Source of the DNA: Sugiyamaella lignohabitans
Taxonomy: Eukaryota > Ascomycota > Dipodascomycetes > Dipodascales > Trichomonascaceae
Direction: 5' to 3'
NCBI RefSeq assembly: GCF_001640025.1
Contig: NC_031673.1
Location: forward strand, 1,178,001 to 1,242,000
DNA length: 64,000 bases
Shown here: positions 30,183 to 39,158 of the stretch, piece after piece
Numbering within the stretch: position 1 is the stretch's first letter
Layout of the letters: the number at the start of each line of letters is the position of its first letter
Notes under the pieces: generated by a model
The model's database searches: none
What the model saw: only the letters and a program-made list of their open reading frames with translations
Told to the model about the DNA's origin: nothing
Translations under genes and position numbers: made by a program

Positions 30183-33100
30183 TTATTGATTCTTCTTTTG
30201 GATCAAGGTTCCGGGTCTCTCGTGATATCTGAGAGCAATATCAGCTGGTTTAGAGTCCATAAAGAAGTGCTTTAAGACGATTTCAATTAACCAACTTCCT
30301 CCAAGATCAAGCAGCATTGTAGTCGAAAGCTGAAACTTGAAAACACTGGACATAGGAACAAGTTTAAGACCCTCATTCATCTCAGGAATAAATTCAGTAG
30401 CACCTGAAAGAGCTAGAGCACCAACACCCAACAGACCCCAGTACATACCACGGTTCTCACTAATGCTATCACGGAATGGGCGACCTTGGTAATTAACTGC
30501 GAAAGTCGAAATTTGCTGGGCAAGTTGGAGAAGATATATAGCAGTATTAAGGAGTGAAGGTTTGAATTCTGCCTCAAGGTCAATATTCGAATCACGAGGT
30601 TCCAATTTATAAACAGTGTTCGTGATATAAATTAGTGTTGCGATATGAATTGCAAATTGACCAAGAATGGATCCCATAATGTAAAAATTGAAAATACCAG
30701 GTTGTGGACGTTGCTTCGATAATTCATCGATAGCCTTGGCCCGCGAAATTGAAAGAAAACAAACCGAGAGAAGAATACCAGAAATAGTGGCTTGACCATC
30801 ACCAATTTTAATACCAGCGAGATATAAGACACTAAGAGAATAAGCAGAAATAAGACAGTTAAGGGCAAGGATTTTATACATTTGAATTGTGGCAACCAAA
30901 GTACATCTACCTTGACGAATAATATGTGTGATAGCAGAAACATTGCCCAGTTTAGAGGTGAAAGGAGCGGCAACTGAAGCATCACCCAGCTTGAGAGCAG
31001 GTGGGTCATTTTCGTCATCTTCCTCCATCATAGCAGTGATCTTATCAGCAAGAGCAGCCGATTTGTTTGCAGCGAGCTCTCTCTTTTGGGCCTGTTCTAT
31101 CTCAGCCAGCAATTTTTCATCAACAACGCCACCTCGAGCCTGAATAGCTTTCACATAATGTGGATTTTTGGGTCCAGGAGGATACAGATGTGCAATGGCC
31201 TGAGGGATAGGTGGAGGTGGCTGGTTCCACTTTCTCATCAAATCGGCTTGCTTCTCGTAGATCTTTTGAAGAGCGTTGATTTTGTTATTTTCAGCAATTT
31301 TCTTCATTCCTTCCTCAGTACCATTTAGTAAAGCGACACCAACATGAGCTTGTTTAAGAGCACCCACATCATTTGTACCATCACCGCACATCAAGGTTGT
31401 ATAACCAGCTTCCTTCAACGTAGTAAGAATGAACTCCTTTTGGCTAGGAGATACACGAGCATACACCCAAGTATGGCGGATCAAGTCAACAATGTGTTCA
31501 TGATCAGTCAGTTTAGCTAGAGCATATCCTGTAACACACAGATCGTAGTTTTCGAAAATTCCAATATCCAACGGTTCACTAGGCTTAACAGGAATAATTG
31601 TTTTCTCATCCACAGATCTCCATACCAGTTCATTGTGTAATCCGTGAGCTTCTTCAGGAGCATCAAGAATCAAAACCTCTCGTTCAACAATAGCAACTTC
31701 ATTTGCGACGTGCACAGCTGTGAGCGGGTTATCACCAGTGATCATTACAACACGGTGACTAGACTCGTTCAGCATCTTGACAGTTTTAACAGCATCCTCC
31801 TTCAAAGGACAGTGGAAAACGAGGAAACCAGCAAAAATAAGATCGCTTTCAACATTCTCACGAACGAGGGCTGTGACTTTAGACTCCGACATGTTAGGTT
31901 CAAGGTATTTATAAGCGAAGGCAAGAACACGACTACCAGTCCTGGTAAAGGATTTATATGTCTCTTCGTAGTCTTCCGGTAACTTAGTGATCATTTTACG
32001 AAGAGTCTCAGGGGCACCTTTAACAGCGACCAAGGTTTTACCATCTACGTTGGCAATACTAGAAGAACGCTTCAAAGCAGATGAGAATTGGAAACGACGA
32101 AGAATGTGTAGTTTATCAGACGGGTTGGTCTTGGATCGAACGCGATCTTTCTTCTCAACTATCCAGCCAATTCCGTTCAACGTAGTCTTTTCCATTGGGT
32201 CACCTACAACTTCACCGTCATCAAGGAGAACAAGGGCATGAGCAGAAGCAAGAACAAGAGCACTTTGTTGAGGGATATTGCTAATCTCGGTCAAACCACG
32301 AATATCACCAGGAACCAACCCAGCAATACCTTCGACAACTAAGTCTTCATTGGTCAAGGTACCAGTCTTATCAAAACAACAAACATCAACACGACCAGCA
32401 AAGGGAATACGGAAAGGCTCGGTACAGTAAATATAGAACTTACCAAGAGCAGCCAAAGAGGCGTTGACAGCCATGGTAAGTTCCATGGGCAACTCAGGAG
32501 GAACAACAGAAGTTATAATAAGAACACAGTCCAACAAAAGCTTAGAACGTTTACGATCAACCTTTACACCTTCAGTCCAGACATACCAACTGGCAGCAAT
32601 AGCGAATACAAGAAGAAAGAGAATAAAGAAATAAGCCTCCTTATTACCAGCACCAACACGTTCTGTAGAGAAAATCATAACTCTAACAAGGCTTCCTTGC
32701 GAAGTTTCAAAACCAGTGCGAGTAACAACAGCAAGGGCGCCACCATCTGGCGGTAACGGAACATGACTGTTCAAAACCTCAGTAGTCTGAAGAACTTTGG
32801 TACCACCGAAAAGAAGAGAATTTTTATCAAGGGAATCAGTATCAAGCTTTTCTTCAGAAGGACGTAGTTGGATAGATTCTTTTAAAAGAGGAGTTGATTC
32901 ACCGGAGAGCATTGCTTCGTTAACAATGGCGGATCCGTTTATGAGAATCAAATCACATGGTAAACCAGAATCTTCTTTGGTACGAGTAACAGAAACTAGA
33001 TCACCAGGCAACAATCCATCGGTTTGAATTTCAACCCATTTGTTATCTCTATAGACGTGAATGTCGTATGGTTGAATGCCCATACCACGGAACTCAGCCA

Positions 33101-33949
33101 TCGTCTTCTGGCGTTGAAAAACAACAGTTGATTCAAAAGCAACCAACATAAACAAACTGAAGAGAGAATAGTACCAAAGTTCGTCCATGAACCACAAAGC
33201 TACACAAAACATTTGGAAAACAAAAAAAGGGGCCACAGCATGTTCAAGCCAAAGTTCGCTAAATGTAGGGACAGGGATGTCAAACTTATTGGGGCCATAT
33301 TTTCTAATCAAGTCATCAATTTTAGCTTTGCCACCCGAAATACCCTTTGTAGTTTGAAATGAACCAAGCTTGATATCAGATTCGTCGATTGCGAACTTTG
33401 GAGGACTGAAAGATTTGGTTTTATCATCATAAATGTAACGTCTCTTTTGGAATAGAAACGAGACCTCTTGATGGTCAGCTGTGTCGATCTTCTGAATCTT
33501 ACAAATTTCAGGGGCACCACTGTTTGGCACAGGGATCAAACGAATAAGAGATGCTTTTTCGATAGTTTCTGCTGGCTTAGTTGTGAACTTCTTCTTGATT
33601 TCCACATTCCAAAAAGGCATAAGAGCCAACAGGGCTTGCACCGACATAATTGAACCAAGATAGACATAAGTCCATTCTGACCCCTGAATATACTCCTCAT
33701 ACTTCAAGAAGTAAAAGTAGGAGAATACTGGGTACAAGAAGATAAATGGCCAAACATAAGGGCGTACAATCAATGGTAGTGGGTTGTGCAATGAAGCCTG
33801 AGCGATCACTGGATCCGGTACCAGCTTATGATCTGAAGCCCTTTAAAACATGTTAGTTTTCGAGAAATTTGTCTGAAAGAAACATCTAAGCAGTTCAAGC
33901 CATTAAATTGCTTTGAATACCGATATCCAATCTCACACTTTACTTACAT
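30183..33949 (-). CDS. SPF1: Spf1, P5A-type ER transport ATPase (spliced)
   Basis: A 1219-residue P5A ATPase that extracts mislocalised transmembrane helices from the ER membrane. Motifs: LSGES actuator loop, PPELPMELT (the P5A signature in M4), FDKTGTLTNED with the phosphorylated Asp, KGAPE, and GDGTNDVGALKQA. About ten to twelve hydrophobic spans are visible, including two or three before the actuator domain. The main frame has no usable ATG; it would start at GTG 33809, mid-way into the conserved N-terminus. Splicing out 33841-33947 (donor GTAAGT, branch ACTAAC at 33852-33857, acceptor AAAG) joins AT (33948-33949) to G at 33840. This creates ATG GCT TCA GAT and adds the 11 missing residues. 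Exons: 33948-33949 and 30183-33840. It converges on SLP1, 133 bp apart. Confidence 0.92.
33841..33947 (-). other. intron splitting the SPF1 start codon
   Basis: A 107-nt intron, GTAAGT donor, ACTAAC branch site 10 nt from the AAAG acceptor. It interrupts the initiator between T and G (AT|G). Unspliced message would read ATG TAA, giving an immediate stop, so the protein can be made only from spliced RNA. Confidence 0.8.
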
Positions 33950-34589
33950 TGTGACAATTTTTCACTCTGGACAAGATTGAATAAACTGACGTAGTGACAA
34001 ACGTGGAAGATGGAACTGCGAGGAACAAAACATGCATGATAGCATAAATGTCAAGAATTGCTGGTGCCGTGCTGGTGCATTGGACGATATATAGAGCCAA
34101 TACCAAACGAGAGCTTAAATGAGTTAAAATTGCAAAACTAGATTTATTAACGTTTAGTAGCAAAAATATGTAAATTTAGTCTTAGTTGTTTTGCTACTAG
34201 ATTTGAGACTGCTTGGGAGGATAGTTTGTGCAATAAATACTGATCTTTTAAATGAACTTTCCTCAGGGTCGGAGTTGCATCCCGGTGTGATCTTAACAAC
34301 AAAGTGGTAATATTCGGGGTCCTCTCACAGGATTATAATGAAGAATGGGGACTTTAATGAAATGCTCTGAAATAAAGTGGATACATTTTTTATAATCTTT
34401 CAACACAAGATCTTGTCGTGGAACGATAAATTAGTATTCTACTAAAATCTGTTCCAGCTCCCCCGCTAGAAGCATATCAGCGCTAGATTAATGTTATGAT
34501 AGAGTTCAGGCTCATTGTCAAAAGCCTCGATTATACGACCAGAACGACAAGTCCCCAGAAATCTCGTAACATACTTGACAGTTATAACT
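33950..34589. other. divergent promoter region of SPF1 and rhodanese gene
   Basis: A 640-bp AT-rich region. A minus-strand frame at 33933-34163 carries no recognisable content and lies in the SPF1 leader. No repeat or RNA gene was seen. Confidence 0.45.
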
Positions 34590-35033
34590 ATGTCTGGAAT
34601 TCCTCCCGCTGTACAAGAATGGCTGGATAAGTATCCTGAGCCTAATAATAAAACACTCCGATACGTTGATAAATCAGAAGTTGCAGAGGCAATTCGCCGT
34701 GGTAGCACAGATTTTCTCATAATTGATTTGCGAAAAGATGACTTCGTAGGTGGCAAAATCAAAGGAGCGTATAATATCCCAGCTCAGAGCATATACAACT
34801 CGGTTGAAGATCTGTATAAATTAGCTGAAGATTCTGGCAAGAAGACTATTTATGTTCACTGTCGATCCTCCAGGGATAGAGCTACTAGAACAGCAGGTTA
34901 TTTTAACGATGTAGCAGATAACAATGGGAATACAATCACCACCAAGATTATCCGCGGAGGGATTCTTGATTGGGTATCTGGTGGACCGGAATATACGCAG
35001 CTCTTGGATGAATATGATAGCACGAAGTTTTAG
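34590..35033 (+). CDS. rhodanese-fold phosphatase, Cdc25/Acr2-like (Ych1/Ibp1 group)
   Basis: A 147-residue single rhodanese domain. The central DFLIIDLRKDDFVGGKIKGAYNIPA gives the usual Asp-Arg/Lys strand and the GHIxGAxNIP-type turn. The active-site loop is VHCRSSRDRATR, a C-x5-R phosphatase/arsenate-reductase type loop, followed by AGYF. Related yeast proteins are Arr2 (arsenate reductase) and Ych1 (phosphatase); S. pombe Ibp1 is similar. The short length and lack of neighbouring arsenite transporters make a general phosphatase more likely than arsenic resistance. The frame starts earlier at a TTG; ATG at 34590 fits the small-family length. Confidence 0.75.
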   Translation: MSGIPPAVQEWLDKYPEPNNKTLRYVDKSEVAEAIRRGSTDFLIIDLRKDDFVGGKIKGAYNIPAQSIYNSVEDLYKLAEDSGKKTIYVHCRSSRDRATRTAGYFNDVADNNGNTITTKIIRGGILDWVSGGPEYTQLLDEYDSTKF

Positions 35034-35165
35034 ATGTTGTCGACATGTGTATCTCCACTTGTACCTCACCTTGGAAGTGAAAGCACTTTAAGAATGTGAT
35101 TTATAGCTGTATACGCCAAGTAATCTATAGTATTTCAATAACTCCTTCTGTATATACATATGTAA

Positions 35166-35834
35166 TCAAAGAGAGTGCTCGATGACGTTTGAAGCAGTTT
35201 CAAATGGGAGCCAGTCACTACGCGTGTTTGGCAAAAGACCCATTTGACCAAGCTTCCAAATACCAGCAGCAACCGCAAGAAGATGGCATAATATGTATAC
35301 AATCATAGTTGTGAGAATATGTGATCCATTCGTTTTGGACCGTAGGTGCTCGAACTGTTGTTTGGTGACCATGATCTGTTTAAGTGGTGTTACGAAGAAC
35401 ATCATAACAGTCATGGTAATAGGAACAATCTGAAGGGCATTTCCAGACATATAACTCATGAAAAGATTCATCGGCAATGCCTTAGCAGGCGCAAATGCTA
35501 CTTCCCATGCTTTCTTTACTTTGAGTACCTCCTGATCTACAGGTCGAGCTTTTGAATTAGCAGCCACGGCTGCCTCTTTCTTGGTAGTTGTCTTCGTGCT
35601 GCTTACCGTGGTCTTTTCAGTGAATGCGATAGGATTTGGAATATCATTCGATCTTGATGGTTGTGGGCTATCATCTGTTAGTTCCCATGCCACTGTATCA
35701 TGAAGTGAGCATCTCGCCAAAATGGATAGTAGTTAAGATAGGATAGTCACAACACTTGAATGAGCAACTTACAAAGAATTCGGCTCCACTTGTGCTTTGT
35801 ACCAAGCCGGTAGCCTAGACTGGGAGTCTGACAT
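35166..35834 (-). CDS. EMC4: Emc4, ER membrane protein complex subunit (spliced)
   Basis: Emc4 is a subunit of the EMC insertase. The conserved part runs from KVKKAWEVAFAPAKALPMNLFMSYMSGNALQIVP, with hydrophobic spans at the GNALQIVPITMTVMMFF and TTMIVYILCHLLAVAAGIW regions, to MGLLPNTRSDWLPFE. All of this matches the family. The main frame has no ATG. A short upstream exon (35773-35834) starts ATG TCA GAC and encodes a Trp-containing stretch (LPAWYKAQ) like other fungal Emc4 N-termini. It ends at a GTAAGT donor (35767-35772). The only in-frame acceptor that I find is GCGAG at 35713-35717, giving a 60-nt intron and exon 2 at 35166-35712. That acceptor is non-YAG and no strong CTAAC precedes it (CTTAAC does), so this junction is tentative. 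The product is about 202 residues. Confidence 0.82.
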
Positions 35835-36218
35835 GGTTTATATAGATAGGGTGCAATAAATGTTGTGGTCTTGTCTGTAAATGAACTATCGTGAAGCTGC
35901 AGGAATGCCGTACCACATCGTATGTGCATTCAAAGACTGTAAGCAAGAGAGAAAAATTGTAAGTGTTACAAGAAACAATCAGGCCCAAGAACCGGTGGGA
36001 CAGTCCTAAATTCTACAGCTTGAGAAGGATTCAACAATAATTTTATTACATGATTAATAGGATCAGTAACGGTCCAATTGACTTGATCTTTGGCTCATAG
36101 AATCTAAGTCACATGACAGTGTTTATGCAAGATCTCACTCGACCTAAGTGAACAAAAATTAGGTCGATTTTCAAGTTCTCAATGCTCACGCGGGGTCCCT
36201 TCCTTAAGACTTGTCAAT
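35835..36218. other. divergent promoter region of EMC4 and POP7
   Basis: 384 bp. GTCACATGAC at 36108-36117, an RTCACRTG-type E-box, lies about 104 bp before the POP7 ATG. Nothing else is clear. Confidence 0.5.
36108..36115 (+). promoter_or_regulatory. RTCACRTG (Cbf1-type) box before POP7
   Basis: GTCACATG. RTCACRTG is the established core of Cbf1 sites in budding yeasts. Assignment is by sequence only. Confidence 0.4.
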
Positions 36219-36854
36219 ATGGTTTACTCACCGTCATGGCCATCTGAATCTGAAAGCGAAATTTCAGTGACAAATAACTCGACAAAGAGTAAAATCCAAA
36301 TAGCAGATAGTAAAGAGGTGATGTCGGTATTTTCTAATCTCGCTGCTAAGAAACAGAAGCGAAGGGGAAAGGGAAAAGGTAAAGAAATCAAGGCTAGTAA
36401 GCCAGATATTACTCAAAGTAACAAATCAATCAACAAAGAGTCATTGCCGTCTTTAAGACCGGAAATCTCCACAAAAATTACCAAGCGACCACCTCCAAAA
36501 TTAGTGAAAGAGCTCAAACAGCCGGCCGTCTACGTTTCCACCAAAACACCTTTTGTATCTGGCCTCAAAAGAGTCTCAAAGCATATATCTGATGTACAGA
36601 AATTGGGGACAAAAGACTCAATTAAAAAGAATGAACTACACGTTACCGTCTATGGCCTGGGTAAAGCCATTGATAAAGCGCTAGCTATTGGCCTAAATTT
36701 TATGAACCAATATTCTAGGGTCGAAGTCCTCACTGGAACAGTGAATGTCGTTGATGAATCTAATGAAGATGATGAAAATGGAATACCAAAGATAAACAAG
36801 AGAAAGACTAGCAAAGTGGAAATCAAGATTTATGTTTGGAGTCAACATGAATGA
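36219..36854 (+). CDS. POP7: Pop7, RNase P/MRP protein subunit
   Basis: A 211-residue Alba-fold protein. The domain starts at VYVSTKTPFVSGLKRVSKHI and continues with ELHVTVYGLGKAIDKALAIGLNF and VEVLTGTVNVVDE, closing with SKVEIKIYVW. It aligns segment by segment with yeast Pop7 (VKSTTPYVSALKRINKF, VLGMGKAVEKTLALG, VELRIYV). Pop6 and Pop7 form a heterodimer binding the P3 arm of RNase P and MRP RNA, for tRNA and rRNA processing. Yeast Pop7 has 140 residues. The extra length here is an N-terminal Ser/Lys-rich extension with the basic cluster KKQKRRGKGKGK, probably disordered and RNA-binding or a nuclear signal. Confidence 0.85.
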   Translation: MVYSPSWPSESESEISVTNNSTKSKIQIADSKEVMSVFSNLAAKKQKRRGKGKGKEIKASKPDITQSNKSINKESLPSLRPEISTKITKRPPPKLVKELKQPAVYVSTKTPFVSGLKRVSKHISDVQKLGTKDSIKKNELHVTVYGLGKAIDKALAIGLNFMNQYSRVEVLTGTVNVVDESNEDDENGIPKINKRKTSKVEIKIYVWSQHE

Positions 36855-37021
36855 TTGATCTAGGGTCCCAAGTGAATTTTACAAACTTCTCATTGCTTAT
36901 TAAATATACAGCTAGATACTGGACATGAGATTAACTATCTACTAGTGACCAGTAATGCGAAAATAGTGTGGACCACCACTTATCACCCACTACTTCCCAA
37001 TAAATAATTTTCTTGTGCATC

Positions 37022-37567
37022 TCAGGATGAGCCGATTTCCATATTCAGCTTTTTTTCACATGCATGGCGAATACTATCAAACTCCTTCAAATCTCTATCG
37101 CCTACTTTAGACCATTTTCGAGTTTCATTCAGAAGTGAAATCGCCTTGCTATAATCTCGCAAGTAATAGGCTCGCTCAGCGGCATTCTTGAGATAGTTTA
37201 TGTCCACCTTATTAGTCTCAGCACCTGAATAGTCTTTGTTCATGAGGAACTTTCTCTATGTTAGCAATTTAAAACGTCTTGTCCTATCTTATACATAAGA
37301 AAATGATTCAAGCCGGTTAGGTGAGAGTAAAATAAAATAACTTACACTATCATCTTCTTGTACTGGGGGACCATCCTTATATTGGACCTTCTGTTTTTCG
37401 TAATCTTCTTCCGTCTGCCCCTTTCTTTTACGGAACGGATTTTCAAAAGTGGTACTAATGCCATCTAACGGCAAAGCTTCCGGTTGGTCAGCTTCAGACG
37501 ATAAAGTCATGTTTAGTAGTGATCCAAATCTTTTGGAGATTTGGGTTTTAAGCTCTCTTGCGTGCAT
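37022..37567 (-). CDS. small spliced protein with a TPR-like C-terminal half, function unknown
   Basis: Two short frames join cleanly: exon 1 (37346-37567, 74 codons) ends ..GAT AGT before GTAAGT, and exon 2 (37022-37255) starts after CTAACATAG in phase 0. This gives 151 residues. The 90-nt intron (37256-37345) has branch CTAAC very close to the acceptor. The first half carries LKTQISKRFGSLL, an ENPFRKRKGQTEEDYEKQ segment and an acidic VQEDDS end. The second half (NYLKNAAERAYYLRDYSKAISLLNETRKW) has the spacing of a tetratricopeptide-like helical pair. There is no signal peptide or membrane span. I do not recognise an orthologue. It may be a conserved fungal adaptor, but no function is claimed. 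Confidence 0.65.
37256..37345 (-). other. intron of the small TPR-like gene
   Basis: GTAAGT donor (37340-37345) and CTAAC-AT-AG acceptor (37256-37264), 90 nt. The branch A is only a few bases from the acceptor, a shorter spacing than in the other introns here. Confidence 0.7.
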
Positions 37568-37587
37568 GATAATCTTCTCAAAATATA

Positions 37588-37597
37588 GTCACATGAC
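37588..37597 (-). promoter_or_regulatory. GTCACATGAC box upstream of the small TPR-like gene
   Basis: The same 10-mer as at 36108-36117 before POP7. It lies 21 bp upstream of this gene's ATG, so it may fall in the leader. Confidence 0.35.
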
Positions 37598-37690
37598 TGA
37601 TTAGAGGACAATAGAGCTAGCAGTACTCATTTTTTTTGTATATAAATTTTATCATTAATATGATAATCGACGGGATGATCGTTAGAGGGT

Positions 37691-38386
37691 TTACAAATGG
37701 GATTTGGGTGAATGCTCTGCTTTTTCAAAGAAGTGTATATCTAGAGGTTGTTCAAAATAAACCTCGTTGCAGTCGTCCTTCGGCACTCCGTTCTCATGTA
37801 TCAGAACAGCGAAATCAACTGTCTCATTAAGGGCTACCATTGGCGAATGCCACGTTCCAGCATTATATGTTACAGCTTGGTCACCAGTTGCTAGAAAAGC
37901 TTTGACTGTTGACGGGTCTGGTAAACCATCTAAAATATTAAGTTAGGTGAGAATCGACAGTGAGTGGAGAAAAGACTTACTATTGTTTTTGAGAGAGACG
38001 ATAACAAGATATGATATTTCAGATTTGTGTCGTCCAAGTGGTAAAAATGTTTGGGTAGAGTATGGATGTCGTTCAAGAACCTTACATTTGTAAACACAGG
38101 TGCGGGGGTTACGAGTTATCAGATGCTCAGGAGGGCTACAACGAAACAAATTAAAATTTGCTTGAGCTGTTGACTTGCTAGATGACGATGCATAATTGTT
38201 TATAATTGGAGATACTTGGAAAAGTTTTGTGGCAGTTCCATAGTTTGCTTTGTGTTGTGTCATAGCCCTGAGCTGATGCCGAGATGAGATCACACCTCCG
38301 AAGGGTGCGAAATTCTCGGGAGTGAGAAGCTCTGCTACTATTGGGCTGGTAACATTTGCCCGAATTATAGGGATATCTGAGCTCAT
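37691..38386 (-). CDS. DAL3: ureidoglycolate lyase, allantoin catabolism (spliced)
   Basis: A 214-residue enzyme splitting ureidoglycolate to glyoxylate and urea, the last step of allantoin use. Exon 1 (37981-38386) encodes LLTPENFAPFGGVI and a basic YGTATKLFQVSPI segment. Exon 2 (37691-37929) encodes GLPDPSTVKAFLATGDQAVTYNAGTWHSPMVAL and VDFAVLIHENG. These are the hallmarks of the AllA/Dal3 cupin family, including the GTWHxP motif. The 51-nt intron (37930-37980) has GTAAGT, CTAAC and TTTTAG; without splicing the frame stops shortly after the junction. The promoter carries an inverted pair of GATAAG sites about 120-140 bp upstream, which fits nitrogen-catabolite control by GATA factors as for DAL genes in S. 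cerevisiae. Confidence 0.92.
37930..37980 (-). other. DAL3 intron
   Basis: 51 nt, GTAAGT donor at 37975-37980, CTAAC branch at 37942-37946, acceptor TTTTAG. Splicing restores the family alignment across the junction (..NNNGLPDP..). Confidence 0.85.
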
Positions 38387-38481
38387 TTCTGATTTTTGAT
38401 CTAAATATGAGCAACTGTGAAAGTGGGACTTCGATGAATGATATTTTAATGTCTATTGGAAGCTATCATGTAAGAAGTGAT

Positions 38482-38497
38482 TGCCGTGCCCGCGGCA
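38482..38497. promoter_or_regulatory. CCG-N6-CGG dyad
   Basis: TGCCG-TGCCCG-CGGCA: perfect 5-bp arms with a 6-bp spacer, centred about 103 bp upstream of DAL3. It has the form of a Zn2Cys6 dimer site (everted CGG). The binding factor is unknown. Confidence 0.4.
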
Positions 38498-38502
38498 GAG
38501 GG

Positions 38503-38524
38503 CTCTTATCATGCAAGATAAGAG
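38503..38524. promoter_or_regulatory. inverted GATAAG pair in the DAL3 promoter
   Basis: CTCTTATC-ATGCAA-GATAAGAG: perfect 8-bp arms, each holding GATAAG, the core of Gln3/Gat1-type UAS(NTR) elements. Paired GATAAG sites close to each other are typical of nitrogen-repressible promoters in yeast. The position 117-138 bp before the DAL3 ATG fits. Confidence 0.6.
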
Positions 38525-39158
38525 TAGATTGGCTACACTCTTTTTGACAGTTTTCAAAACGTTTTTAAAATTCTGAATAGAAATTAGGGCATGTCCTTTC
38601 AAAGTCGACAAATTACGTGGCTCTGAGGAAGTATGTTCAGGTATATTTAGGCATCGCGTAACGTAAAGTAGTGGTGGAATACTTCTCACTTGACCTGCAT
38701 TACTCGACTACCAGTAGGACGAGATGGTTCAAACTGGTGTCAAATTGGAATTAAATAATTAAAAAAAGTTGACAAGTGTTTGGAAAGCTGTTAATTGAGG
38801 CTAAGGTAGCATGTGAAGTGCAAATTTGATATAGATAGGTAGATAAATACATGTAGAACAGACAAAAGAACTGAAATTTTATCCTTAGTTTAATGGCTCA
38901 TCCACCCTTTAAATTCCACCAGCCCGGCAATTTAATGAACGACTTGATTAAATTATTTAAATGCACTCTCATTCGATTCATTTGTAGAGTGCACAGAATA
39001 TATTCGAATGATATTGTAAAACACAATTCTCAGAGCACCACCCTGCTTGACTGCTAGTACATACAGCATTTGAGCGAAAGGTGGGGGACGCTCCCCGCAT
39101 CAACATGCTTCACGTATGTTCACAGACCACGCCTGTTTGATAGACACTTGCTGGGCCA

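Larger units (their letters stand above)
38387..39158. other. divergent promoter region of DAL3 and Zn2Cys6 regulator
   Basis: 772 bp. Contains the GATAAG dyad and a CCG-N6-CGG dyad on the DAL3 side. A GGCTAA word (38799-38804), the core of XlnR sites, lies 355 bp before the regulator. A 78-codon frame (38453-38689) overlaps these sites and looks spurious. Confidence 0.5.

Noticed and set aside
33807..33809. GTG as a non-AUG start for SPF1
   Set aside because: A split ATG created by a canonical intron explains the N-terminus and extends it with plausible residues.
35718..35720. TTG start for EMC4
   Set aside because: An upstream exon with ATG, a Trp-containing Emc4-like start and a GTAAGT donor is more likely, even though its acceptor is uncertain.
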